Shown here: one piece after another, positions 16,832-25,750 of the stretch
Numbering within the stretch: the stretch's first letter is position 1
Layout of the letters: every line of letters starts with the position of its first letter
DNA from: an uncultured Verrucomicrobia subdivision 3 bacterium
Lineage (GTDB): Bacteria; Verrucomicrobiota; Verrucomicrobiia; Limisphaerales; UBA11358
Assembly: GCA_903884535.1 (NCBI GenBank)
Contig: CAISEZ010000163.1
Span: forward strand, 1 to 64,000
Length of the DNA: 64,000 nucleotides
Direction: 5' to 3'
Notes under the pieces: generated by a model
Seen by the model: only the letters and a program-made list of their open reading frames with translations
The model's database searches: none
Told to the model about the DNA's origin: nothing
Translations under genes and position numbers: made by a program

Positions 16832-17440
16832 ATGCTGTCCCAACCCGACCCGGATGCCGTGCTGATGCTGCGTGTAAAACGCGGCGATCGCGCGGCGTTT
16901 GCCGAGCTGGTCGAGAAATACAAGCAGCCGGTGATGAATTTCGTTTATCGCTCGCTACGGGACGAAACCGAGGCCGAGGACCTGGCGCAGAATGTTTTTC
17001 TCCAGGTTTACAAATCGCGCGCTCGCTACGAACGCACGGCCAAGTTTTCCACCTGGCTTTTCACCATCGCCCGCAATCTGTGCCTGAACGAAATCCGCCG
17101 GCGCTCGCGCCATCCGGCGGAGTCGCTCGAAGCAACGCACGCGGAGCACGACGATTTGCCGTCGCGGCAATACGAGGACAAAAAAGTTTTGCTGGCGACG
17201 GACAATGTTTTGCACGGCGAACTCGCCGATAAAATCGAGCAGGCGCTGGCGGCATTGCCGGAGTTGCAGCGCTCCGCCATCCTGCTTTGCCGGCAGGACG
17301 AATTGAGCTACGAGGAAATCGCGGAAGTTTTGGGTTGCTCGCTGTCGGCGACCAAATCCATCATCCATCGCGGCCGCGAGACGCTGAAGGAAAAGCTCAA
17401 ACCTTATTTGCGCAGCGGAGATTGGCCAACGTCGCCGTAA
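16832..17440 (+). CDS. ECF-family RNA polymerase sigma factor
   Basis: From the ATG at 16832 the protein has 202 residues. Region 2 is clear (FAELVEKYKQPVMNFVYRSLRDETEAEDLAQNVFLQVY) and includes the core-binding and -10 recognition helices. Region 4 (LPELQRSAILLCRQDELSYEEIAEVLGCSLSATKSIIHRGRETL) carries the -35 recognition HTH. The sequence resembles the SigE/RpoE-like ECF groups. I see no anti-sigma factor next to it; the 3' end overlaps the convergent response-regulator gene by 44 bp. The upstream TTG at 16796 in the ORF track is less likely to be the start. Confidence 0.92.
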   Translation: MLSQPDPDAVLMLRVKRGDRAAFAELVEKYKQPVMNFVYRSLRDETEAEDLAQNVFLQVYKSRARYERTAKFSTWLFTIARNLCLNEIRRRSRHPAESLEATHAEHDDLPSRQYEDKKVLLATDNVLHGELADKIEQALAALPELQRSAILLCRQDELSYEEIAEVLGCSLSATKSIIHRGRETLKEKLKPYLRSGDWPTSP

Positions 17441-17885
17441 AAAAATCGCAGTAGCGCATCTCGTCGGCCGTCGCGTGAAGAACTTCCTGGACAACCTTCA
17501 ACAATTGATCCGTGAAAAAAGGTTTGGGCAGCGTGGCCGTGATTCGCAGCGACGGATCCACCCGCGAGGTGCCGCCGGACGCGAGAATCACCGGCAACGT
17601 CATGCTCGCCGAACGCAGCATCTGCACCAGTTCCAGACCGGTTAGGCACGGCATGTTATTGTCGGTGATGAGCAGATCATATTCGCGGGCCTTGAGCGCG
17701 GCCCAGCCTTGCTCGCCGTTTTCGGCGGTATCCACGTCGTAGCCAGCTTGCGTGATGGCGTGGGCGACAATGGCGCGGATGATTTCGTCATCCTCCACCA
17801 CGAGGATGCGGCGGGATGGGCGTTCAAACAGTGAGGCGACAACGCCCGGGTCGGCAGCCGCAGATAAATTGGTTTGGGTTTGCAT
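17397..17885 (-). CDS. Single-domain response regulator
   Basis: From the ATG at 17885 (MQTQTNLSAAADPG) the protein has 162 residues. A receiver domain begins at RRILVVEDDEIIRAI with the acidic pair, the phospho-acceptor Asp is in LLITDNNMP, the switch Ser/Thr region is ILASGG, and the conserved Lys is in LPKPF. A short C-terminal extension (CDFFTATLANLRCANKV) follows, with no DNA-binding output domain. It probably works by protein-protein contact, like CheY or an Spo0F-type relay. Its partner kinase is not obvious; the orphan kinase at 865 is far away. It converges with the ECF sigma gene, overlapping its last codons. Confidence 0.9.
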   Translation of the reverse strand: MQTQTNLSAAADPGVVASLFERPSRRILVVEDDEIIRAIVAHAITQAGYDVDTAENGEQGWAALKAREYDLLITDNNMPCLTGLELVQMLRSASMTLPVILASGGTSRVDPSLRITATLPKPFFTDQLLKVVQEVLHATADEMRYCDFFTATLANLRCANKV

Positions 17886-17932
17886 GACGACTCCTTCCAT
17901 GAGTCTGGTTGTCGGCGGCATCCATGCCACCT

Positions 17933-17964
17933 GCCGGACGGAACTTGGAGAGTCCGGCGTTCTC
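17933..17964. repeat. Palindrome GCCGGAC...GTCCGGC upstream of the response regulator
   Basis: GCCGGACGGAACTTGGAGAGTCCGGCGTTCTC contains the hairpin GCCGGAC/GTCCGGC-type arms. It shares AGTCCGGCGTTC with the element at 37709-37732 and lies in the 130-bp gap between two minus-strand genes. It looks like a dispersed element, though an operator or terminator is possible. Confidence 0.45.
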
Positions 17965-18061
17965 CTACAGGTATTCCACGGCGACCTGCGCGCCGGTCTT
18001 TGCAGACGAGCCAGTCATCGGCAAAATGCGGCCGGGCTTTAGCACCTTGTGCAGGCGGAAA

Positions 18062-19603
18062 TCAATGCGTGGCGGAAACCCTCGGCAATCCTGGCGCGCC
18101 TCTAGCGGGAGAGGATAAAGCTTTGGCCGACCAGATCGCCGGTGCGCTTAAATTGCCCACGCGGTCCACGGCGCGAATCGCCACTACGTCCGGCAAATAA
18201 TTTTGGAAACTGCGCGCAACTTGATTCGCCGGCAAAATGTCCGTGCGCCACAAACCGTCGCTCAAAATTTGCAGCACCCATAAATTTGTCGGCTGTCCCG
18301 GCGCGTTTTCCCAGCGCACCGCCGCCGATTTTCCCCGGACGGTCACGGTCAATTTAGGCATGGCGGGCGGCGTGGTGCCCAGCCACGGACTTGCCGGAAT
18401 CAGCGCGGGCTGGCGATAGCTGTCGCGGGTCAGCGCCGCGTCCAGCGCGGGATTTTTCATCAGCGCCATTACGCTCCAATGAATCTGGCCGGCGTCGGCG
18501 TAGCGGCGCGTGGCATTGATTTGATTGACGATTTCCGTCGCCGGCCATTTTTCGCCGGCCTTGAGCGAGTCCATGCCGGGCCAGATGTGGCGATGCCGGA
18601 CGTTCTCGCCGTTCCACCAGTCGAGCAGCGTGGTGAAGCTCGTCTGCGGCGGCGCGATGCCCCAGTAAAGCTGCGGCGCAAAATAATCGCACCAGCCTTC
18701 GTGCAGCCATTTCAGCGAGTCGCAATAAATTTCCTCATACGCGTCAAAGCCCTTGATGCTCGGCGGATTTTTCGGCCGCCAGATGCCGAACGGGCTGATG
18801 CCAAATTTCACCCACGGCTTCTCGGCCTTGATGGCGTGGTAAACCTGCTCCATGAAAATGTCCACGTTGTGCCGCCGCCAATCGTCGCGCGTGAGGCCGC
18901 TGTTTAAGCCGAATTTTTTCCAGGTGCTGTCGTCAGGAAAATCCATTTTCAGCCCGCCGGAATTGGTTTCCTTGTAGGGATAAAAATAATCGTCGAAATG
19001 GATGCCGTCCACGTCGTAGCGTTTCAGCACGTCCAGCACGACGCGCAGCGAATACTCGCGCACAGCCGGATCGCCGGGATCGAGCCAGAGATACTTGGCG
19101 TAGCTGCGAACCAGCCCCGGATGTGTCCGGCTGATATGGTTGAGCGCGATGGGCGAGACGGATTGAAAATGATGGGCGCGGAACGGATTGAACCACGCAT
19201 GCAGTTCCAGCCCGCGCCGGTGCGCCTCGGCGATAGCGAACGCCAGCGGATCGTAATACGGCCACGGCGCGCGGCCCTGCACGCCGGTGAGATATTCCGA
19301 CCACGGTTCGAGGCTCGATTGGTAAAGCGCATCGCACGCTGGCCGAACTTGGAAGATGACGCAATTTAATTTCAGCGCCACGGCGCGATCAAGAATGGCG
19401 AGCAGTTCCGCTTTTTGCTGCGCAGTGGAAAGACCGGGCTTGGACGGCCAGCAGGAATTGCCGACGGTGGCAATCCAGGCCGCGCGAAATTCGCGGGCGG
19501 GCGGCGGCGGGATTTGGGCGGGCGAAACGGTTTCGCCAGCGGCGAATAAATGCGCCGGCCATGCGGTCAGCAGGACGAGGACAAAAAATATTCGCAGCTT
19601 CAT
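18062..19603 (-). CDS. GHL10/DUF187-type secreted glycoside hydrolase-like protein
   Basis: From the ATG at 19603 the protein has 513 residues. A signal peptide (MKLRIFFVLVLLTAWPAHLFA) is followed by a TIM-barrel domain opening EFRAAWIATVGNSCWPS, with FQVRPACDALY, WFNPFRAHH, DGIHFDDYFYPY and KFGISPFGIWRP, which matches the glycosyl-hydrolase-like 10 (DUF187) family. A C-terminal domain of about 100 residues looks like a fibronectin type III-like fold. The acidic pair in HFDDYF is the likely active site. Related proteins act on cell-wall or envelope glycans, but the substrate is not established. Confidence 0.85.
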   Translation of the reverse strand: MKLRIFFVLVLLTAWPAHLFAAGETVSPAQIPPPPAREFRAAWIATVGNSCWPSKPGLSTAQQKAELLAILDRAVALKLNCVIFQVRPACDALYQSSLEPWSEYLTGVQGRAPWPYYDPLAFAIAEAHRRGLELHAWFNPFRAHHFQSVSPIALNHISRTHPGLVRSYAKYLWLDPGDPAVREYSLRVVLDVLKRYDVDGIHFDDYFYPYKETNSGGLKMDFPDDSTWKKFGLNSGLTRDDWRRHNVDIFMEQVYHAIKAEKPWVKFGISPFGIWRPKNPPSIKGFDAYEEIYCDSLKWLHEGWCDYFAPQLYWGIAPPQTSFTTLLDWWNGENVRHRHIWPGMDSLKAGEKWPATEIVNQINATRRYADAGQIHWSVMALMKNPALDAALTRDSYRQPALIPASPWLGTTPPAMPKLTVTVRGKSAAVRWENAPGQPTNLWVLQILSDGLWRTDILPANQVARSFQNYLPDVVAIRAVDRVGNLSAPAIWSAKALSSPARGAPGLPRVSATH

Positions 19604-19722
19604 CTGCGGCATTAAGCCGGTTTTACCGGGCGTTTGGCAAAGCATTTTTGCGGTTTCACGGTCAAATTGACAAAATCGCGCCGGCGTGTTTTACTTTGCC
19701 CGTTGCAGCCTAAATTCAATTT

Positions 19723-19853
19723 CCTTCCTGAAGTTGGATGCGGGGGAACCAAATTCCCAAGTGATTGGGACGGGGCGAACGAAGCCGGGCAACCGGTTTC
19801 AAGGCCACTTTCAAGGCCGAGCCCGTCAGCTAACCTCGTCGGCAATTGGAAGG
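19723..19853 (+). promoter_or_regulatory. c-di-AMP riboswitch (ydaO/yuaA type)
   Basis: The leader of the KimA-like gene contains the hallmarks of the ydaO/yuaA riboswitch in order: GCGGGGGAACC, CGGGGCGAACGAAGCCGGG, and the signature CCGAGCCCGTCAGCTAACCTCG followed by TCGGC. The P1 ends CCTTCC (19723-19728) and GGAAGG (19848-19853) can pair. A second hairpin, CACGTTC-ACCC-GAACGTG, lies between the aptamer and the start codon (about 19886-19903) and could be the expression platform. ydaO riboswitches bind c-di-AMP and switch off potassium importers and related genes, which fits the gene downstream. Confidence 0.92.
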
Positions 19854-19914
19854 GCGATCCTCTGGTCACGCCGTTCGCGTGCACCACGTTCACCCGAACG
19901 TGCGGCAATTAATT

Positions 19915-21885
19915 ATGAATGTATTTCAACTGGCAAAAGAAGTGTTCATCGGGAGGGCGCGCAATTTGTCGGACAAGAATATTTTCCACAACCTGTCGCT
20001 GGTCGCCCTGCTCGCGTGGGTCGGTCTCGGCGCGGACGGCTTGTCGTCGTCGTGCTACGGCCCGGAAGCCGCGTTTCTCGCGCTGAAAGGGCACACCTAT
20101 TTGAGTTTGTTTGTCGCCGGCGCGACGGTGCTGACGATTTTGATCATCTGCACCAGCTACTCGCAGATTATCGAGGCGTTTCCGACCGGCGGCGGCGGCT
20201 ATCTGGTCGCGAGCAAATTGCTGTCGCCAACCGTGGGCGTCGTGTCCGGCTGCGCGCTGATTGGCGATTATATTTTGACCATTGCCTTAAGCGTGGCCAG
20301 CGGCGCGGACGCCATCTTCAGCATGTTGCCGGTGGATATGCAGCTTTGGAAACTAAAGTTTTCGCTCGGCATGGTCGTGCTACTTACAATTTTGAATCTG
20401 CGCGGGGCGAAAGAATCCGTGGTGCTCTGGGTGCCGGTGTTTTTTGTATTCGTGCTGAGTTACACATTCGCGATTTGCTGGGCGATTTGCGCCCGCTTCG
20501 GCGATTTGCCGGGCATCGCTCACGGCATGATGGCCGACGTGAATTCCGGCGCGAACGACTTGGGCTGGCTCGGTCTCGTCGCCGTCGTGCTGCGCGCCTA
20601 CAGCTTGGGCGCCGGCACTTACACGGGCATCGAGGCCGTCAGCAACGGCCTGAATACGTTGCGCGAGCCGCGTGTGCAAACCGGCAAACGCACCATGATT
20701 TACATGGCAGCATCGCTGGCATTCGTCGTCGGCGGTTTGTTGCTGGCCTACTTGCTTTACCACGTCGCGCCGGTGGAAGGTCAGACATTGAACGCCGTTC
20801 TCTTCGGCAAAATTACCGCCAACTGGCCGCCCATGCTTTCCAAAGGCTTTGTCATCGCCGCGATGGCCTCATCCGGCGCGCTGCTGTTGATTGCCGCGCA
20901 AACCGGATTCTTCGGCGGCCCGCGCGTGCTGGCCAATATGGCCGTTGACCGCTGGATGCCGACGCGTTTCGCCACGTTGAGCGACCGGCTGGTCACGCAA
21001 AACGGCGTGCTGCTCATGGGCGGCGCGGCGTTTGTGCTACTGTTTTTCACCGCGGCCTCGGTCAATCTGCTGGTGGTGCTTTACAGCATCAATGTTTTTA
21101 TCACTTTCAGCCTTTCGCAGCTCGGCATGGTGCGGCACTGGTGGCTCGAACGCGCGAAGGAACCGAAATGGAAAACAAAAATTATCATCAACGGCATCGG
21201 CCTGCTGCTCACCAGCGGCATTTTGATTTCGCTATGCATCGTCAAGTTCGACGAAGGCGGCTGGGCCACGCTGCTCGTCACCGGCGCGCTGGTCGGCGTT
21301 GCATTTTGGGTGAAAAATCATTACCGCCAGACGCAGAAGAAATTGTATCGCCTCAACGAACTTGTCGCCGCCGCGATGGCTGACGACGCCCTGACCGCCG
21401 TGGAAAAACCGCCGATCCCGTGCAATCCCAACGCCCGCACCGCCGTTTTTCTCGTCAACGGTTTCAACGGCCTCGGCCTGCACACGCTGCTCGCCGTCGT
21501 GCGGATGTTTCCGAAAGTATATGACAATTTTATCTTCGTGCAGGTCGGCGTGCTGGATGCCGGCAATTTCAAGGGCGCGTCCGAAGTGGAAAATTTGCGC
21601 GAACATGCCGAGCGCGAAGTCAAACGCTACACTGCCTACATGGGCAAACGCGGGTTTTACACCGAAGCCCATTATGCGCTCGGCACGGACATCGTGGACG
21701 AGGCGGCCAAATTGTGTGACGTGATCGCCGACCGTTTTCCGCAAGCGCAGTTTTTTGCCGGCCAACTCGTGTTCAAGGACGAGAACATTGTCACCGGCTG
21801 GCTGCACAACCACACCGTTTTTGAACTCCAACGCCGGCTGTATCAAAACGGCCGCGCGATGCTCATCCTGCCAATCCAGGTTTGA
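19915..21885 (+). CDS. KimA-like (APC superfamily) potassium importer
   Basis: From the ATG at 19915 the protein has 656 residues. It has about 12 transmembrane segments in the APC superfamily fold (LSSSCYGPEAAFLAL, TGGGGYLVASKLLSP, GAGTYTGIEAVSNGLN) followed by a cytoplasmic C-terminal domain of about 180 residues. That domain begins around ARTAVFLVNGFNGLG. This layout matches KimA (formerly YdaO) of Bacillus, a high-affinity potassium/proton symporter. The c-di-AMP riboswitch immediately upstream is the known regulator of that family. The track start at 19846 lies inside the riboswitch and was rejected. Potassium specificity is inferred from family and riboswitch. Confidence 0.85.
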   Translation: MNVFQLAKEVFIGRARNLSDKNIFHNLSLVALLAWVGLGADGLSSSCYGPEAAFLALKGHTYLSLFVAGATVLTILIICTSYSQIIEAFPTGGGGYLVASKLLSPTVGVVSGCALIGDYILTIALSVASGADAIFSMLPVDMQLWKLKFSLGMVVLLTILNLRGAKESVVLWVPVFFVFVLSYTFAICWAICARFGDLPGIAHGMMADVNSGANDLGWLGLVAVVLRAYSLGAGTYTGIEAVSNGLNTLREPRVQTGKRTMIYMAASLAFVVGGLLLAYLLYHVAPVEGQTLNAVLFGKITANWPPMLSKGFVIAAMASSGALLLIAAQTGFFGGPRVLANMAVDRWMPTRFATLSDRLVTQNGVLLMGGAAFVLLFFTAASVNLLVVLYSINVFITFSLSQLGMVRHWWLERAKEPKWKTKIIINGIGLLLTSGILISLCIVKFDEGGWATLLVTGALVGVAFWVKNHYRQTQKKLYRLNELVAAAMADDALTAVEKPPIPCNPNARTAVFLVNGFNGLGLHTLLAVVRMFPKVYDNFIFVQVGVLDAGNFKGASEVENLREHAEREVKRYTAYMGKRGFYTEAHYALGTDIVDEAAKLCDVIADRFPQAQFFAGQLVFKDENIVTGWLHNHTVFELQRRLYQNGRAMLILPIQV

Positions 21886-21890
21886 AAAAC

Positions 21891-21928
21891 AAAAACGGCC
21901 CGCGAAAAAATTCGCGGGCCGTTTTTTT
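21891..21928. terminator. Bidirectional intrinsic terminator
   Basis: AAAAACGGCCCGCGAA and TTCGCGGGCCGTTTTTTT form a perfect 11-bp or longer GC-rich stem flanked by A and T runs. It lies between the convergent KimA-like gene and rpoD, so it can terminate both transcripts. Confidence 0.95.
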
Positions 21929-21942
21929 GAATGCCAATTTTC

Positions 21943-23838
21943 TTACTGCACTTCCGCGCCTTCGAGGAAGCCTTGCAGATGCCGCACGCGCGTCGGGTGC
22001 CGCAGCTTGCGCAGCGCCTTCGCCTCGATCTGCCGGATGCGTTCGCGCGTGACGTTATACATCTTGCCAATTTCTTCGAGCGTGCGTTCGTAGCCGTCGA
22101 GCAGGCCGAAACGCATTTCCAGAATCTTCCGCTCGCGTTCCGTCAAGGTCGTCAGCACGTCGCTCAATTTTTCGCGGAGCAAACTGTAGCTGGTCACGTC
22201 GGATGGATTTTCCGCCGACTTGTCCTCGATGAAATCGCCGACGCTCACATCGCCGTCATCGCCGACCGGCGCGTGCAATGAGACCGGTTGTTGCGCCATT
22301 TTCAGCAACGCGTGGATGCGCGAAACCGGCATGTGCATTTCGTCGGCCAGCTCTTCCGGCGTGGGTTCGCGGCCGAGTTCCTGCGTGAGCTGCTTCTGCG
22401 CACGCCAGAGCTTGTTCATGATTTCAATCATGTGCACCGGAATGCGAATTGTGCGGGCCTGATCCGCAATCGAGCGCGTGATCGCCTGGCGAATCCACCA
22501 GATCGCGTAGGTGGAAAATTTGTAGCCGCGGCGATACTCAAATTTCTCGACGCCCTTCATCAAACCGATATTGCCTTCCTGGATCAAATCCAAGAAAGAC
22601 TGGCCGCGGTTCGTATATTTTTTGGCGACGGAAACGACGAGGCGCAAATTGGCTTCGGCCATGTGCGTCTTGGCCTTGAGGCCGCGGTCCGCCGCATTTT
22701 TCAACGCGAGGAACACCTTGTAAAATTCTTCGCGCGGCAGCCGCACGAACTGTTCCAGCGTTGCGATTTTCTGGTGTTCGGCTTCCGCCGCCGCGCGGCG
22801 TTCCGCCGTGTTGCGCTGGGTTTCCAGCTCCGCCAGATGGCGCACGCTGGCCTGAAATTTTTCGTGGATGTTGCCGGCCACGACGATCATTTCCTCGACG
22901 ACTTTCTGCTTGTAGAAAAATTTGGTGAACGCGTCCTGCAATTTCACGCCGAGCTTTTTCAATTCTTTTTCGAGCGCTTCCTTGCGGCCTTTTTGCTGGG
23001 CCTTCTGCCAGGAAAAATACTTTTCATCCACCGTTTGATCCAGCGCCTGAACTTTCTTGATCAGCTTGCGCATGTCTTTCAAATGCCCTTCGCGGTTAGC
23101 GATCTTTTTGTCCACGATGACGCGGTCAAAACGCTCCTTCGGCGGTTCGGACAACAATTTCTCCGCGATGGCGATGTGTTCCTTGGCCGTGAAACCGAGG
23201 CCGTAAACAATGGCTTTCATCGCCACCTCGGCCTCCTCGATGCGCTTGCAAATTTCCACTTCCTGTTCGCGGGTGAGCAAGGGAACCTTGCCCATCTGGT
23301 TCATATACATCCGCACCGGATCGTCCAAAATTTCCAGGCGGGAATCATCTTCTTCTTCGGCCTGCTGCGACTCTGGCTGCTTGGTGCGTTCGGCGCGCTC
23401 GGCTTCGGCCTGGTCCATGACAATTTCCACGTCCAGCCCGCGCAACTTCGTCAGCAGCGCGTCCAAATCGTCCGGGCTTAAATTATCCGGCAGCACGTCG
23501 TTGATGTCGTCGTAGGTGACGTAGCCGTGTTCCTGCGAGAGATGCAGCAGCGTCTTGATCGTCTCCGTCAAGTCCACCGTGGAAGTGTAACTCGGCGACG
23601 AACCGGCCGAAGGCTGGCCATTGGCGGGCAGCTTGCTGCTCATTTTCACTTCCGGCGCCGGTGCGGCCGCCACTTTGGCGGGCGCGGGTTTGGCCGTTTT
23701 GCTGGAATTCGCCTTGCTGGAAATGACAAACGGCCGTCGCACCGGGGGCGTTTTGGCCTTGGCGGGTTTGGCGGGTTTGACGGCGCGGTGGCTGCTGCGC
23801 GACGCGCTCTTCGGCGTCGTGACTTTACGTTTCAACAT
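21943..23838 (-). CDS. rpoD: Primary sigma factor RpoD
   Basis: The 631-residue protein has a Lys/Ala/Pro-rich N-terminal tail, a region 1.1-like domain ([23 protein letters not shown]), region 1.2 ([28 protein letters not shown]), a long non-conserved region, region 2 ([58 protein letters not shown]), region 3 and region 4 ([29 protein letters not shown]). It directs RNA polymerase to housekeeping promoters. A promoter with a leader of about 130 nt is visible upstream. The C-terminal part is about as conserved as in any bacterial sigma-70. Confidence 0.97.
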   Translation of the reverse strand: MLKRKVTTPKSASRSSHRAVKPAKPAKAKTPPVRRPFVISSKANSSKTAKPAPAKVAAAPAPEVKMSSKLPANGQPSAGSSPSYTSTVDLTETIKTLLHLSQEHGYVTYDDINDVLPDNLSPDDLDALLTKLRGLDVEIVMDQAEAERAERTKQPESQQAEEEDDSRLEILDDPVRMYMNQMGKVPLLTREQEVEICKRIEEAEVAMKAIVYGLGFTAKEHIAIAEKLLSEPPKERFDRVIVDKKIANREGHLKDMRKLIKKVQALDQTVDEKYFSWQKAQQKGRKEALEKELKKLGVKLQDAFTKFFYKQKVVEEMIVVAGNIHEKFQASVRHLAELETQRNTAERRAAAEAEHQKIATLEQFVRLPREEFYKVFLALKNAADRGLKAKTHMAEANLRLVVSVAKKYTNRGQSFLDLIQEGNIGLMKGVEKFEYRRGYKFSTYAIWWIRQAITRSIADQARTIRIPVHMIEIMNKLWRAQKQLTQELGREPTPEELADEMHMPVSRIHALLKMAQQPVSLHAPVGDDGDVSVGDFIEDKSAENPSDVTSYSLLREKLSDVLTTLTERERKILEMRFGLLDGYERTLEEIGKMYNVTRERIRQIEAKALRKLRHPTRVRHLQGFLEGAEVQ

Positions 23839-23975
23839 AAATTATCTGACTCTGAAATGCTGTTTAAGTTCAGAGAAAACACCTCTCTGACCGCTCAATG
23901 CGGCTTCTGAACAATCACCGTGTTCACGGCTGCGAATCTGGAAACTGCAAACGCCAGAAGACCGACAGAAAGGGG

Positions 23976-24003
23976 ATTCTAACAGCTTTTTGGCAAATTT
24001 CAA
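23976..24003 (-). promoter_or_regulatory. Sigma-70 promoter upstream of rpoD
   Basis: On the minus strand TTGAAA, 16 nt, TAGAAT gives a good sigma-70 match in the 260-bp gap upstream of rpoD. Transcription would begin near 23969, leaving a leader of about 130 nt that contains a small hairpin (CAGAGAGGTGTTTTCTCTG). No other gene is visible in the gap. Confidence 0.6.
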
Positions 24004-24099
24004 GCTAAAATTTTACTTTACACCGCTGCCCCTAAACGCTAACCCGGCAAACAGAAATTATTCAAACGGTTTAAAACAAGCCACTTAAACAGCTTTCAG

Positions 24100-25023
24100 T
24101 CAGGCCATCCGGCGCACCGCTGCCACGTCCTGCGCAATCTGTTCCCGCAATTCCGCCGGCGAACCGAACCGGCGTTCGTCGCGCAATTTTGGCCCGATTT
24201 CCACTTCCATTTCCGTGCCGTAAAGGTCTCCAGTGAAATCCAGCAGATGCGCCTCGACGCGCAATTGCGGTTTTGTCGCCGCCAGCGTCGGGCGCACACC
24301 GAGGTTCAGTGCGACCGGATAAAATTTTCCGGCGAGCCGGGTGCTGCCGGCATAAACTCCATTCGGCGGCAGCACCAGCGCTGCCGCGTCCAGATTCGCC
24401 GTCGGAAAACCGAGCTGCCGGCCCAGCCGGTCGCCCGCGACCACCAAACCGCAGATGGCGTAAGGCCGGCCGAGCATCTGGCTCGCCGCATCCAGATTGC
24501 CGCCGCGGATCGCCTCGCGAATCCGCGTGCTGCTCACCACCAGGCCGTCCAAAGAAACAGAGGCTAGGCCGTGGACGTGAAAATTTAATTCCGCGCCCAG
24601 TTTTTTCAGCAACTCGACGTCGCCGCTGCGTTTGCGACCGAAGACAAAATCCGCGCCGACGCAGAGGCTGTGAATTTTCCCCAGGCCGCCGGCCAGTTCG
24701 CGGATGAAAACGTCGCCGGATTTTTCGCTGAAAGATTTGTCGAAGGGGATTTCCAGCAGCGCATCTGCGCCCAGCGCTTCAATCGCCCGCAGTTTTTGCG
24801 ACCGGGAAAAAATCTGCGGCGGCACGCGGTCCGGCGCGACGATGGCGCTTGGATGTTTGTCGAAGGTGACGACCACCGCCAGGGCGTCATGCTGGCGCGC
24901 ATCGGCCACCGTCTGCCGGATGATCTGCTGATGCCCGAGATGCACGCCGTCAAAAACACCAATGGCCACGCAGACTTTGCGGCTGCCGTTGCCGAGTTCG
25001 TGGGCGGCGTGAATGACTTTCAT
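24100..25023 (-). CDS. ribF: Bifunctional riboflavin kinase/FMN adenylyltransferase
   Basis: The 307-residue protein has an N-terminal nucleotidyltransferase (FAD synthetase) domain with GVFDGVHLGHQQII and SSTRIREAI, and a C-terminal riboflavin kinase beta-barrel with LGFPTANLD, PPNGVYAG and LNLGVRPT. It makes FMN and then FAD. It is the last gene of the nusA-to-ribF translation cluster, 3 bp after truB, a common arrangement. Length and motif order are typical. Confidence 0.95.
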   Translation of the reverse strand: MKVIHAAHELGNGSRKVCVAIGVFDGVHLGHQQIIRQTVADARQHDALAVVVTFDKHPSAIVAPDRVPPQIFSRSQKLRAIEALGADALLEIPFDKSFSEKSGDVFIRELAGGLGKIHSLCVGADFVFGRKRSGDVELLKKLGAELNFHVHGLASVSLDGLVVSSTRIREAIRGGNLDAASQMLGRPYAICGLVVAGDRLGRQLGFPTANLDAAALVLPPNGVYAGSTRLAGKFYPVALNLGVRPTLAATKPQLRVEAHLLDFTGDLYGTEMEVEIGPKLRDERRFGSPAELREQIAQDVAAVRRMA

Positions 25024-25026
25024 GCG

Positions 25027-25743
25027 TCAGGCATTGGCCGCTAGTTTCAAAAATGGCAGCACGCGTTTTTCCAATTCTACCGGCGATAATTTCAAAATGG
25101 CGTCCAGCGGCAGCGCGTCTTTCACATCAAACCGGCCCGACGCGCTGCGCCGCAAGGTCGTCAAATGCGCGCCGCAGCCGAGTTTTTGGCCGAGATCATG
25201 CGCCATGCTGCGAACGTAAGTGCCCTTTGTGCAGGCGACGCGGAATTGCCCCAACGGCTCCGCGTATTCCGTGAAACGAAAATTGTAAATATGGATCAAA
25301 CGCGGCTCACGTTCCACCTCGATACCTTTGCGCGCCAGTTTGTAAAGCGGCACGCCGTCTTTTTTGATCGCCGAAACCATCGGCGGAATTTGCATCTGGT
25401 CGCCGATAAATTTTGCGGCTTCCTCGTTCAACTCGTCCAGCGTCATCGGCATGATCGGCAGCGAGCCGGTCAATTCGCCGTCGCAATCGTAGCTGTCCGT
25501 GGATTCGCCAAATTTGATTGTGCCCTCATAGACTTTGTCGTCGCCCATGAGCCGCTCGGATAATTTCGTGCCGCGACCGAGCACGATGATCAGCAGTCCG
25601 GTGGCGTTCGGATCGAGCGTGCCGCAGTGGCCGACCTTCTTGATTTGAAAGCGGCGGCGGATGGCGTCCACGACATCGTGCGACGTCGGGCCGGCCGGTT
25701 TATCAACGAGAATGGCGCCGTCGAGAGCGGTGAAATCTTGCAT
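25027..25743 (-). CDS. truB: tRNA pseudouridine-55 synthase
   Basis: I start at the ATG at 25743 (MQDFTALDGAILVDKPAGPTS). The product has 238 residues. The catalytic motif GHCGTLDPNATGLL contains the essential Asp; KVYEGTIKFG and CTKGTYVRSMAHDLG are the other conserved blocks. TruB makes the T-loop pseudouridine of tRNAs. The C-terminal PUA domain found in E. coli TruB is short or absent, as in many bacteria. The ORF-track extension to 25881 lies inside nrnA and was dropped. Confidence 0.95.
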   Translation of the reverse strand: MQDFTALDGAILVDKPAGPTSHDVVDAIRRRFQIKKVGHCGTLDPNATGLLIIVLGRGTKLSERLMGDDKVYEGTIKFGESTDSYDCDGELTGSLPIMPMTLDELNEEAAKFIGDQMQIPPMVSAIKKDGVPLYKLARKGIEVEREPRLIHIYNFRFTEYAEPLGQFRVACTKGTYVRSMAHDLGQKLGCGAHLTTLRRSASGRFDVKDALPLDAILKLSPVELEKRVLPFLKLAANA

Positions 25744-25750
25744 GGGAAAA

